The notes below the pieces were generated by a model. It did no database searches. It was not told the DNA's origin and was given only the letters and a program-made list of their open reading frames with translations. From NCBI RefSeq assembly GCF_016722965.1, contig NZ_JAEQNB010000010.1:37382-101381 (forward strand): a DNA stretch of 64,000 bases. The letters run 5' to 3'. Positions 53,467-61,850 of the stretch are shown here, piece by piece (position 1 is the stretch's first letter; each line of letters begins with the position of its first letter). The DNA is from Tumebacillus amylolyticus. GTDB taxonomy: Bacteria; Bacillota; Bacilli; Tumebacillales; Tumebacillaceae. Both the position numbers and the translations under genes were made by a program.

Positions 53467-54206
53467 ATACTGCCACGACCTCGCTTTCCGTTGCTGTGGG
53501 AGAGCGCGGCAAGCTGTTTGGCGAAGCGACGACGCAGCTCTCGCGCAACCATTCCGTGAAATTGATGCCGCTTGTGGAAAACCTGCTCAACGACCTCGAC
53601 ATCGAACCGTCCCAACTCAAGGGCTTCGTGATCGGGCGGGGTCCGGGTTCCTATACAGGCGTGCGCATCGCGGTGACGGCGGCGAAAGCGATGGCTTTTG
53701 CGATGAACATCCCGTTGGTCGGCGTCTCGACGCTGGACGGGTTGGCTCGTCACGGGGCGCTCTCCGACGCGCTGGTCGTGCCGATGCTCGATGCACGTCG
53801 CAAGCAAGCGTACACGGCGATGTATGAGAACCAGAACGGTTTTTTTGTGAAGATTCAAGAAGACCGTCTGCTGGTGCTCGATGACATCGTTCGCGGGATC
53901 AATTCCCGCATGGTCGTGCGCCGTCTCGACAAGTCCAAGCCGGCGCAAGTGCTCCTCTTGGGCGACGGTGCCGAAAACCACCGCGACGAACTTCAGGAAA
54001 AACTCGGCGACAAAGTCCGCTTTGCCACGTCGCCCGCACAGAACTTTGTGCGTGCCGCCCATCTGCTCGATGTCGGCATCCCGTTGCTTCAAGCCGGGGA
54101 GTTCCATGACACGGCGACTTTTGCCCCCGAGTATTTGCAGTTGGTCGAAGCGGAAGCGAAGTGGTTGGCGGCCCAAGCGGCAGCCAAGGGGGGCGAGACG
54201 TCATGA
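53448..54206 (+). CDS. tsaB: tRNA t6A biosynthesis protein TsaB
   Basis: Inactive paralogue of TsaD that forms the TsaB-TsaD heterodimer needed for t6A. It has 252 residues from GTG at 53448, with AAAGGAG 11 bases upstream; the longer frame from 53307 runs inside tsaE. The ASKHA-fold motifs LALDTATTSLSVAV, HSVKLMPLVENLL and GRGPGSYTGVRI are typical. It overlaps rimI by 4 bases (ATGA). Confidence 0.95.
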   Translation: MPYLALDTATTSLSVAVGERGKLFGEATTQLSRNHSVKLMPLVENLLNDLDIEPSQLKGFVIGRGPGSYTGVRIAVTAAKAMAFAMNIPLVGVSTLDGLARHGALSDALVVPMLDARRKQAYTAMYENQNGFFVKIQEDRLLVLDDIVRGINSRMVVRRLDKSKPAQVLLLGDGAENHRDELQEKLGDKVRFATSPAQNFVRAAHLLDVGIPLLQAGEFHDTATFAPEYLQLVEAEAKWLAAQAAAKGGETS

Positions 54207-54682
54207 TCGGCATCATGGAATATCGCCGTATGACGCTCGACGACATCCCGCGCATCATGGAAATTGAGCACAAGTCGTTCTCGCTGCCGTGGTCGCAAGA
54301 AGCGTTTGCGTTGGAGTTGACCCAGAACCATTTCGCCAAGTACGTCGTGGCGGTGTTGGACGGTCTCGTCGTCGGATACGGCGGGACATGGGTCATCATC
54401 GACGAAGCGCATGTGACGAACATCGCCATTCACCCCGATTTTCGGGGCAAGAAACTCGGCGAAGAATTGATGAAGCAATTGATGGTGCTCGCCATCGCCC
54501 ACGGAGCGGAGCGGATGACGCTGGAAGTGCGCGTCTCGAACACCGTCGCCCAGAATCTCTATCTGAAATTGGGCTTCCTCTCTCACGGCATTCGCAAGGG
54601 CTATTATACGGACAACAACGAAGACGCGATGATCATGTGGGCCGATCTGCCGCGTCCGATGACAGACGTAGAAATGGAGTAA
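54203..54682 (+). CDS. rimI: Ribosomal protein alanine acetyltransferase RimI
   Basis: GNAT enzyme of 159 residues that acetylates the N-terminal alanine of ribosomal protein S18. Motifs: RRMTLDDIPRIMEIEHKSF, VTNIAIHPDFRGKKLGEELMKQL (acetyl-CoA loop) and NTVAQNLYLKLGF. The ATG overlaps the tsaB stop as ATGA. Its place between tsaB and tsaD is the standard order in Bacillales. Confidence 0.94.
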   Translation: MIGIMEYRRMTLDDIPRIMEIEHKSFSLPWSQEAFALELTQNHFAKYVVAVLDGLVVGYGGTWVIIDEAHVTNIAIHPDFRGKKLGEELMKQLMVLAIAHGAERMTLEVRVSNTVAQNLYLKLGFLSHGIRKGYYTDNNEDAMIMWADLPRPMTDVEME

Positions 54683-54688
54683 CTTCGT

Positions 54689-55786
54689 ATGGGATTTCAA
54701 CAACGAGTGCGTGACAAATACAACGCCGATCGTGCGTCCGGCAAACCGGTCGTCATCCTCGGCATCGAGACGTCCTGTGATGAGACGTCCGCTTCGGTGA
54801 TTCGCGACGGCAACGAGATTCTCTCAAACGTCGTCTCGTCTCAGATCGAAATTCACAAACGCTTTGGCGGCGTCGTGCCGGAAGTGGCTTCGCGTCGCCA
54901 TGTGGAGAACGTCAACGATGTCGTCGAAGAAGCGCTGACGCAAGCGGGCATGACGATCGATGACCTCTCCGCTGTTGGCGTTACGTACGGGCCGGGGCTC
55001 GTCGGCGCTTTGCTCGTCGGCGTTTCGTGGGCGAAAGCATTGTGCTGGGCCAAGAGCATTCCGATGATCGGCGTTCAGCATATCGCGGGCCATATCTACG
55101 CCAACTTCCTGTCCGGCGGGATGGAACCGCCGCTTTTGGCGTTGGTCGTGTCGGGCGGGCATACAGAAATCGTTCACATGCCCGCACACGGCGAGTTCGA
55201 ATTCCTCGGACGAACCCGCGACGACGCAGCGGGGGAAGCGTATGACAAAGTCGCCCGTGCGATGGGGCTCCCGTACCCCGGCGGTCCGCAGATTGATCGC
55301 TTGGCGTTGGAGGGCAATCCGGAAGCGTATGCGTTCCCGAGAGCGTGGATCGATGATGAATCGATGGACTTTTCCTTCTCCGGTTTGAAATCGGCGGTGC
55401 TCAACACGATGCACAACGCCGAACAACGCGGAGAACCGTGGAAGCAAGAAGACATCTCGGCGTCGTTCCAAGCGGCGGTTGTCGAAGTTCTGGTCGAGAA
55501 AACCGTGCGTGCCGTCCGAAAAACAGGTGTCAACAACGTCGTCGTCGCCGGAGGAGTCGCCGCCAACCGCGGGTTGCGTGCGGCGCTTGCGAAGCGGGCG
55601 GAGGAAGTCGGATTCAGCGTTCACTTCCCGACATTCGACCTCTGTACAGACAATGCCGCCATGATCGCGGCGGCGGCGTTCCCGATGTATGAAAAAGGTC
55701 GCTTCCACGACCTCGATCTGAACGCCATCGCCTCCCTCAGTTTGACGAAATGGGCGGACACGCCGACGATCCAATTCATGAAGTAG
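54689..55786 (+). CDS. tsaD: tRNA t6A transferase TsaD
   Basis: Transfers the threonylcarbamoyl group from TC-AMP to A37 of ANN-decoding tRNAs. It has 365 residues. Iron-binding histidines are in HIAGHIYAN. Other family motifs: [35 protein letters not shown], and [13 protein letters not shown] near the end. GGAG lies 10 bases before the ATG. Last gene of the thiL-tsa operon; MlrC follows 29 bases on. Confidence 0.97.
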   Translation: MGFQQRVRDKYNADRASGKPVVILGIETSCDETSASVIRDGNEILSNVVSSQIEIHKRFGGVVPEVASRRHVENVNDVVEEALTQAGMTIDDLSAVGVTYGPGLVGALLVGVSWAKALCWAKSIPMIGVQHIAGHIYANFLSGGMEPPLLALVVSGGHTEIVHMPAHGEFEFLGRTRDDAAGEAYDKVARAMGLPYPGGPQIDRLALEGNPEAYAFPRAWIDDESMDFSFSGLKSAVLNTMHNAEQRGEPWKQEDISASFQAAVVEVLVEKTVRAVRKTGVNNVVVAGGVAANRGLRAALAKRAEEVGFSVHFPTFDLCTDNAAMIAAAAFPMYEKGRFHDLDLNAIASLSLTKWADTPTIQFMK

Positions 55787-55815
55787 AAAAAAGAGGACAG
55801 AGAGGCCGGCGGGAG

Positions 55816-57330
55816 ATGAAAAAGCGGATCGCAGTGGGGATACTCAACCAAGAGACGAATTCCTTTTCCCCGATTGGATCGACTCGGGATGTGTGGCGGG
55901 TTCTGATGACGGGGCAGGAGATCATGGAGCAATTTCCTGGTTCACGGACGCCTGTGGGAACTTTCATGCAGATTGCAAAACGCGAGGGCTGGGAGTTGAT
56001 TCCGACGCTGTGCGCCGTGGCAGGTTCGTCCGGAGTAACCGACCGGGAGATGTATGCGTGGATGAGGTCGCAAATTCTCGAACCGATTGAGCGGGAGCGG
56101 CCGGATGCGGTGTTTCTGTTCTTGCACGGAGCGATGATGGCCGAGGGAGTGGACGATGTCGAGGGTGATCTGGCGGTTGCCGTCAAGCAGTTGATCGGAG
56201 ACCGTCCGCTGTTGCTGGAGATGGACTTGCACGGCAACATCACGCCGGAGATGGTCGCGCATTGCGACGGTGTGTTTGCGTATGACACCAATCCGCACGT
56301 CGATGTGGTCGAACGGGCGATGGAAGCCGGGGAGTTTTTGCGCAAGATCTTTGACGGAGCGCAACCTGTGGTTCGATCTGCGCACCCGCCGATGATGCCG
56401 CCGACCCTTAACATGCGAACGGCGGAGGGGCCGATGTTCGATTTGTTTGAGTTGGCTCGCGAATGGGAGCAGAAACCGGGGATCGTGAACGTCTCGATTT
56501 TCGGCGGGTTTCCCTATTGCGACTTCGCAGGGGCGGGGCTGTCGGTGGTGACCACGGCGGACGGAGACCCTGAACTGGCCCAGCTCTGCTCCGATGCGAT
56601 TGCGGCACGAGCGTGGGAGATTCGGGAGCAGTTTGGTAAAGACGTGCTGCCGGTGGAGCAGGCGATGGACGTGATTCACGAGTTGCTGCAAGAGGCGCAA
56701 GAGCGGAGTTCGCTGCAAGCGTATGACGATCTTTTTTTCCAACCGGTGCGGCGTCCGGTCGTAGTGGCGGATGTCAGCGACAATCCGTTTGGCGGGGGTT
56801 CGTCAGATACGACGGGGTTGCTTCGCGAATTGTTGAAGCGTCCGGTGGAGGGGGCCGTCGCGGCGGCGATCTACGACCCGGAAACGGTGCAACGGGCGAT
56901 CCAAGTAGGCGTAGGCGGGCAAGCGGAATTCGCGATCGGCGGGAAGTTGGCACCGCAGTACGGGGCGCCTTTGCAAGTGCGTGGCAGGGTGCGAGTGTTG
57001 ACCGACGGACGCTTTGAGGCGCGGGGGACGTGGTCGCCGGGAACGACCGATGTGGGCTTGACGGCTGTGATCGAAGTCGAGGGCATGAAACTTGTGTGCA
57101 CCTCTGTGCGCTACCCGTGCAACGACGCAGACTTGCTTCGCCACGCGGGAATCGACCCGCTCGGGACGCCGCTGATCGTGTTGAAGTCGCGAGGGCACTT
57201 CCGAGCGTCATTTGAACCGTTGGCACACGCCATCCTCGAAGTGGATGCGCCCGGTCCGGCCTCGCCCGATCTGTCGCGCAACACCTACGAGCGCATCCGT
57301 CGTCCCATTTGGCCGATTCATCTTGCATAA
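55816..57330 (+). CDS. M81-family peptidase (MlrC-like)
   Basis: A 504-residue protein of the M81/MlrC family, named for microcystin-degrading enzymes but widespread with unknown substrates. Seen: RIAVGILNQETNSFSP at the N-terminus, LLEMDLHGNITPEM (metal-binding Asp/His), FAYDTNPHVDVVERA, NVSIFGGFPYCDFAGAG and DVSDNPFGGGSSDTTG. The start is ATG at 55816, with AGAGG 10 bases upstream; in-frame extension to 55750 lies in the end of tsaD. Probably metal-dependent and cytoplasmic. Confidence 0.9.
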   Translation: MKKRIAVGILNQETNSFSPIGSTRDVWRVLMTGQEIMEQFPGSRTPVGTFMQIAKREGWELIPTLCAVAGSSGVTDREMYAWMRSQILEPIERERPDAVFLFLHGAMMAEGVDDVEGDLAVAVKQLIGDRPLLLEMDLHGNITPEMVAHCDGVFAYDTNPHVDVVERAMEAGEFLRKIFDGAQPVVRSAHPPMMPPTLNMRTAEGPMFDLFELAREWEQKPGIVNVSIFGGFPYCDFAGAGLSVVTTADGDPELAQLCSDAIAARAWEIREQFGKDVLPVEQAMDVIHELLQEAQERSSLQAYDDLFFQPVRRPVVVADVSDNPFGGGSSDTTGLLRELLKRPVEGAVAAAIYDPETVQRAIQVGVGGQAEFAIGGKLAPQYGAPLQVRGRVRVLTDGRFEARGTWSPGTTDVGLTAVIEVEGMKLVCTSVRYPCNDADLLRHAGIDPLGTPLIVLKSRGHFRASFEPLAHAILEVDAPGPASPDLSRNTYERIRRPIWPIHLA

Positions 57331-57475
57331 ACAACGAGTCCGACTCACACAATACAAGTATTGACCTGAACGTGTGCAACTCGTAGCGGGCGTTTGCACA
57401 AAAAAAGGTGTGAGTCGGGCGATTTCGTGATAAATTTTCCACTTCACAAAACTTTCGAAACTCTCTTTCCTACCG

Positions 57476-57504
57476 TTGACCAAACCAAACGGGCGGTCTA
57501 TACT
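57476..57504 (+). promoter_or_regulatory. Sigma-A promoter of the maltodextrin operon
   Basis: TTGACC at 57476-57481 and TATACT at 57499-57504 with 17 bases between. The leader that follows is about 165 bases long and carries two operators. Confidence 0.72.
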
Positions 57505-57575
57505 CAGAGATAGACGAACGTTTGGAGCTATGATCACAGGATAGGAAAGCGGTGTCAAAATTTTTTAGAGAAGTG

Positions 57576-57589
57576 TGCAAACGCTTGCC
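57576..57589 (+). promoter_or_regulatory. LacI/CcpA-type operator 1
   Basis: TGCAAACGCTTGCC is close to the cre consensus and near-palindromic around the central CG. It may bind CcpA or the MalR encoded downstream. Confidence 0.65.
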
Positions 57590-57616
57590 TCAATCCGCAT
57601 ATCTATTCTGATATAG

Positions 57617-57630
57617 TGAAAGCGTTTACC
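57617..57630 (+). promoter_or_regulatory. LacI/CcpA-type operator 2 (cre-like)
   Basis: TGAAAGCGTTTACC matches the cre consensus except at the last base. It lies 41 bases after operator 1 and 45 bases before malE. Confidence 0.75.
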
Positions 57631-57674
57631 AAAGACCAAAGAGCAGGTCCTATTGCTAAGGGGGAAATAACGAG

Positions 57675-58925
57675 ATGAACACGTCTTGGAAAAAAGCAGT
57701 ATCCGTGCTGGCAACCGCTGGTGTCATGGCTTCTCTGCTGGTTGGCTGTGCAAGCTCCGGCGATGACAAGAAGGCAGACGAAGGCACCGCGACTCAAACA
57801 ACCGGCGGAAAAGCAAAACTGACCGTCTGGTCTCACTGGGGCGACGCGGAGCTTGAAGCTCTGAAATCGGTTGCGCAAGAATGGGCAACCAAAACGGGCA
57901 ACGAAGTCAACGTCCAAATCGACAACGACAAGGAATTCCAAAACTACTCGACCGCCGCTCGTTCGGGCAAAGGCCCGGACATCCTCTTCGGTCTCCCGCA
58001 TGACAACCTCGGCACCTTTGCAAAAGCGGGCCTGCTCGCAGAGCTCCCGTCCGGCGAAGTGAACCAAGCGGACTACGTACCGGTCGCGTTCCAAGGCACC
58101 ACCGTTGACGGCAAAGTCATCGCAATGCCGATCTCGATGGAAACCTACGGCCTCTACTACAACACCGACAAAGTGAAATCCGTGCCGACCACCTGGGCTG
58201 ACTTCGTCGCTTCCGCTCAGCAAAACGGCTTCATGTACGACATCAACAACTTCTACTTCACCTATCCGTTCATCCAAGGTTACGGCGGATATGTGTTCAA
58301 GAACAACGCAGGTACTTACGACACCAACGACATCGGTCTGGGCAATGAAGGCGCTAAGAAAGGCTACCAATTGATCGCCGATATGGTCAACAAATACAAG
58401 TTCATGCCGGCAGACGTGAACGGCGACATCGCGAAAGGCAAGTTCACTTCCAAGAGCACCGCGTACTACATCTCCGGTCCGTGGGACGTAGAAGCTGTGA
58501 AAAAAGCAGGCGTGAACTTCGACATCGCTCCGCTCCCGACGCTTGAAAACGGTCAAAAACCGAAAACCCTCGTCGGCATCCAAACGGGGATCGTCTCCAC
58601 CAAGTCCCAACATCAAAAGGAAGCTTGGGACCTGCTGAAGTACATCTCTGAAAACGGCTCCAAGAAATTCCTCGAAGCGGGCGCTCGCATCCCTGTCGTC
58701 AAATCGCAACTCGAAGACGCTTCCTTCAAAAACAACAAAACCGCAGTTGCGTTCGCGAACATCGCGGCAAACGGCGAACCGATGCCGAACATCCCGTCCA
58801 TGGCGGCTGTTTGGACTCCGGAAGGCAACAACCTCAAGCTGATCACCTCCGGCAAGTCCGCTCCGGACAAAGCTGCAGGCGACATCCTCAGCCAGATCAA
58901 AGAAGGTATTGCAACGCAACAATAA
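57675..58925 (+). CDS. malE: Maltodextrin ABC transporter substrate-binding lipoprotein
   Basis: Membrane-anchored receptor for maltose or maltodextrins, 416 residues. The lipobox LLVGC puts the lipid on Cys25. The SBP_bac_1 fold shows LTVWSHWGDAELEALKSVAQEW, GPDILFGLPHDNLGTFAKAGLLAEL and MPISMETYGLYYNTD. AGGGGGA precedes the ATG. It is first in an operon with two permease genes, a LacI-type regulator and a neopullulanase. The operators upstream indicate sugar control. No ATPase is encoded here, so an MsmX-like protein must serve it. Confidence 0.94.
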   Translation: MNTSWKKAVSVLATAGVMASLLVGCASSGDDKKADEGTATQTTGGKAKLTVWSHWGDAELEALKSVAQEWATKTGNEVNVQIDNDKEFQNYSTAARSGKGPDILFGLPHDNLGTFAKAGLLAELPSGEVNQADYVPVAFQGTTVDGKVIAMPISMETYGLYYNTDKVKSVPTTWADFVASAQQNGFMYDINNFYFTYPFIQGYGGYVFKNNAGTYDTNDIGLGNEGAKKGYQLIADMVNKYKFMPADVNGDIAKGKFTSKSTAYYISGPWDVEAVKKAGVNFDIAPLPTLENGQKPKTLVGIQTGIVSTKSQHQKEAWDLLKYISENGSKKFLEAGARIPVVKSQLEDASFKNNKTAVAFANIAANGEPMPNIPSMAAVWTPEGNNLKLITSGKSAPDKAAGDILSQIKEGIATQQ

Positions 58926-58956
58926 CGTCACAGACTGTCACTTTTGACAACAACAA

Positions 58957-58978
58957 GCGGGGCATCGGAAGATGCCTC
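58957..58978 (+). terminator. Hairpin between malE and malF, likely attenuator
   Basis: GGGGCATC pairs with GATGCCTC around GGAA. No good T-run follows, so it probably stabilises malE mRNA or reduces readthrough, giving more receptor than permease. Confidence 0.55.
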
Positions 58979-59015
58979 GTTCTCCTTATTCGGTAGGAGA
59001 AGGGAGGGGACCCAC

Positions 59016-59942
59016 GTGGCCAGAACGATAAAGAGAAAGAAACAAAACTCATTGATTCCGTTTGCATACCTGTCCCCGGCTTTGCTGACGATTGCCGTCT
59101 TCAGTTTGGGACCGGTCATTTACACGATCTATCTGTCGTTCACCAACTTCAACTTGAACCACTTTGACACGTTCCAGTTCGTCGGGTTCGATAACTACAA
59201 GGCGATTCTCACGGGTCCGTTCTTCAAAGTGTTTGCTCCGGTCTTTTTATGGACGGTCGTCTATGCGTTGCTGGCAACCGGCATGTCCTATATGGTCGGG
59301 TTGATTCTTGCGGTGTTGCTCAACAACGAGCGCATGAAGGAATCGAATTTCTACCGCGCCATCCTCGTCATTCCGTGGGCTTTGCCGGCGGCGATCGCCA
59401 TCCTCGCGTGGCAAGGTCTCTACAATGAATCGTTCGGTCAGTTCAACCTGTTGCTCAGCAAGATCGGGCTGGATAAAATTCCGTGGTTGTCCGATCCGTT
59501 CTGGGCGAAGTTTGCCGTCATCCTGACGACGATCTGGCTTGGCTACCCGTTCATGATGAACGTCTGTCTCGGGGCGTTGCAAGCAATCCCGAAAGACCTC
59601 TACGAAGCGGCCGACATCGACGGTGCAGGCCGTTGGAAAAAGTTTATTTCCGTCACATTGCCGGGTCTCACCTCGTCGACCCTGCCGTTGTTGATCTCGT
59701 CGTTTGCGTTTAACTTCAACAACTTCGGGGCGGCGTTCTTGATCACCGGCGGTGGTCCGCCGCGTCCGGATACGCAGTTTGCAGGTTATACGGACATTCT
59801 CGTCTCGTCGGCGTACTCGATGACGCTGACGTTTAACCGATACGATCTCGCATCGGCGCTGTCTCTGATCATCTTCTTGATCGTCGGCACGCTGAGTTTC
59901 ATCAACATGAAATATACAAAAGCTTTCGAGGAGGTGGACTAA
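59016..59942 (+). CDS. malF: Maltodextrin ABC transporter permease (MalF-like)
   Basis: Permease of 308 residues with six helices. GTG at 59016 follows AAGGGAGGGG by 6 bases; the longer frame from 58944 overlaps the hairpin. The EAA loop that contacts the ATPase reads EAADIDGAGRWKKFISVTLPGL. The N-terminal part begins with basic residues (RTIKRKKQ), then the first helix (FAYLSPALLTIAVFSLGPVI). It lacks the large periplasmic loop of E. coli MalF, as in other Gram-positives. Confidence 0.93.
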   Translation: MARTIKRKKQNSLIPFAYLSPALLTIAVFSLGPVIYTIYLSFTNFNLNHFDTFQFVGFDNYKAILTGPFFKVFAPVFLWTVVYALLATGMSYMVGLILAVLLNNERMKESNFYRAILVIPWALPAAIAILAWQGLYNESFGQFNLLLSKIGLDKIPWLSDPFWAKFAVILTTIWLGYPFMMNVCLGALQAIPKDLYEAADIDGAGRWKKFISVTLPGLTSSTLPLLISSFAFNFNNFGAAFLITGGGPPRPDTQFAGYTDILVSSAYSMTLTFNRYDLASALSLIIFLIVGTLSFINMKYTKAFEEVD

Positions 59943-59943
59943 G

Positions 59944-60771
59944 ATGAAAGGATATGACGCGTTTAACCTCTGGATCTCCCGGATCATTATCTGGATAGCG
60001 GTCTTGGCTTCGATCCTACCTCTGTTCTTCGTCTTAACCGCCTCGTTCTCGTCGGGTGAAGCTTTTTTCTCTGAACAACTCATTCCGAAGTCGTTTACGT
60101 TTGAGAATTACCAGCATGTGTTGACGGCGACCAACTTCCCAATTTGGATGAAGAACTCGTTGATCTTGGGCTTCTCCGTTGCGGTTCTTCAGACCATCCT
60201 GACGGCTCTGTCGTCCTATGCGTTCTCGCGCTTGCGGTTCTTCGGACGCAAATACGGGTTGATGTCGTTGTTGATCTTGCAGATGTTCCCGAACTTCATG
60301 GCGGTTTCGGCCATTTTCGGCCTGCTGGTCAAACTGGACCTCATGGACAATCTCTTTGCGCTGATCTTGGTGTTTGCAGGCGGGAACGCGTTCAACATCT
60401 GGCTGATGAAGGGGTACATCGACTCCCTGCCGCGAGAGCTCGACGAAGCAGCAAGGGTGGACGGCGCGAATTCTTGGCAGATCTTCTGGCGCGTGATCTT
60501 GCCGCTGTCTCTGCCGATGCTTGCGGTCGTGTTCCTGTTTTCGTTCATCGGGGTCTTCTCCGAGTTCGTGCTGTCTTCGGCTCTGTTGAAAACGCCGGAG
60601 AACTTGACATTGGCAGTCGGTTTGCAGCAATTTATTAAGAATGAGTTCGCGGCGAACTGGACGCAATTCGCGGCGGCGGCCGTTATGGCCTCGCTTCCGG
60701 TCGTCATCGTGTTCTCGATTATGCAACGCTGGATTGCCGGCGGTCTGATGGCCGGTTCTGTCAAGGGTTAA
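59944..60771 (+). CDS. malG: Maltodextrin ABC transporter permease (MalG-like)
   Basis: Second permease, 275 residues, six helices. The EAA motif is EAARVDGANSWQIFWRVILPLSLP. AGGAGGTGG at the end of malF lies just upstream of the ATG; only one base separates the genes. Together with MalF it forms the membrane channel. Confidence 0.94.
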   Translation: MKGYDAFNLWISRIIIWIAVLASILPLFFVLTASFSSGEAFFSEQLIPKSFTFENYQHVLTATNFPIWMKNSLILGFSVAVLQTILTALSSYAFSRLRFFGRKYGLMSLLILQMFPNFMAVSAIFGLLVKLDLMDNLFALILVFAGGNAFNIWLMKGYIDSLPRELDEAARVDGANSWQIFWRVILPLSLPMLAVVFLFSFIGVFSEFVLSSALLKTPENLTLAVGLQQFIKNEFAANWTQFAAAAVMASLPVVIVFSIMQRWIAGGLMAGSVKG

Positions 60772-60806
60772 ACCAGAGGTTTCAACAGGGAAGGAGGCTG
60801 GCACAC

Positions 60807-61826
60807 GTGACGGCTACGATTAAGGACGTTGCGGCGCGTGCTGGGGTATCCCCTTCCACCGTCTCGCGCGTCATCTCCAACCATCCGCGCATTTCGGAAA
60901 AAACGAAACGTGAAGTCCGTCTTGCGATGGAGGAATTGGGGTATCACCCCAACATGATGGCGCGCAGTCTTGCCAAGAAAAGTTCAGAAGCGATCGGCGT
61001 GCTGATTCCGAGCACCACCGAGGAGTTTTTTATGAACCCGTTCTTTCCGGAAGTCTTGCGCGGCATCACCGATGTGGCGAAGCGTGAGGGATATGACTTG
61101 CTTTTGTCCACGTCCGATTCGGGCAAAGAGGATGTTCGCTCTCTCACGCGCATGATTCACGGAAAGCGTGTGGATGGCGTGTTGCTGTTGTCTTCGCGCA
61201 TGCACGATCCGCTGATGCAGGTCTTGCAGGAGAATCCGTTCCCGGTTTCGATGATCGGTCGTCCCGAAATTCCTCTGCCGATTGCTTGGGTGAACAACGA
61301 CAACGTGGACGCTTGTTACCGAGCGACTCGTCACCTGATTGAACTCGGGCACCAACGCATCGGGTTCTTGGGCGGGGACGAGAAGTTTGTGGTGACAAGC
61401 GACCGTTTGCAAGGGTACAACCAAGCGCTGGACGAAGCGGGGATTCCTGCGGATCGCAGGCTGATGTTTGCGAGTTCGTTTATGGAACAGGGCGGCTACC
61501 ATGGCATGACGCGACTGCTCGCTTTGCCGGATCGGCCGACAGCCGTGGTGGCGTCGGATGACTTGTTTGCATTTGGCGCCATGCGCGCAGCCGGTGAACT
61601 TGGATACCGCATTCCGGAAGACATTGCGGTGGTAGGGTTTAACAATGTACGTTTGACGGAGATGTCGAACCCGTCGCTCACGAGCGTTGATGTTCATATT
61701 TATGAACTGGGCGTCACGGCTGCGAACTTGCTGATTGAGCAGATGCGCAGCGGCGAGATGTCGGAGCGGCACGTGATTGTCCCGACGCAGTTGGTTGTGC
61801 GACACTCGTGCGGCGGTCTGGGGTAA
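60807..61826 (+). CDS. malR: LacI-family regulator of the maltodextrin operon
   Basis: Sugar-responsive repressor of 339 residues. The N-terminal DNA-binding domain is TIKDVAARAGVSPSTVSRVISNHPRISEKTK with the hinge AMEELGYHPNMMARSL. The sugar-binding domain has the PBP1 fold (IGVLIPSTTEEFFMNPFFPEVLRGI, RIGFLGGDEKFV, PTAVVASDDLFAFGAMRA). GTG follows AAGGAGG by 9 bases. The operators in front of malE are the likely targets, with autoregulation through the operon. Assignment as MalR rests on context. Confidence 0.9.
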   Translation: MTATIKDVAARAGVSPSTVSRVISNHPRISEKTKREVRLAMEELGYHPNMMARSLAKKSSEAIGVLIPSTTEEFFMNPFFPEVLRGITDVAKREGYDLLLSTSDSGKEDVRSLTRMIHGKRVDGVLLLSSRMHDPLMQVLQENPFPVSMIGRPEIPLPIAWVNNDNVDACYRATRHLIELGHQRIGFLGGDEKFVVTSDRLQGYNQALDEAGIPADRRLMFASSFMEQGGYHGMTRLLALPDRPTAVVASDDLFAFGAMRAAGELGYRIPEDIAVVGFNNVRLTEMSNPSLTSVDVHIYELGVTAANLLIEQMRSGEMSERHVIVPTQLVVRHSCGGLG

Positions 61827-61850
61827 GCAGAGAGAAAGAAGGGCTGTGTA

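Larger units (their letters stand above)
57331..57674 (+). other. Regulatory region upstream of malE
   Basis: No gene in 344 bases. It contains a sigma-A promoter (57476-57504) and two LacI/CcpA-type operators (57576-57589 and 57617-57630). No clear T-run terminator was seen after the MlrC gene. Confidence 0.7.
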
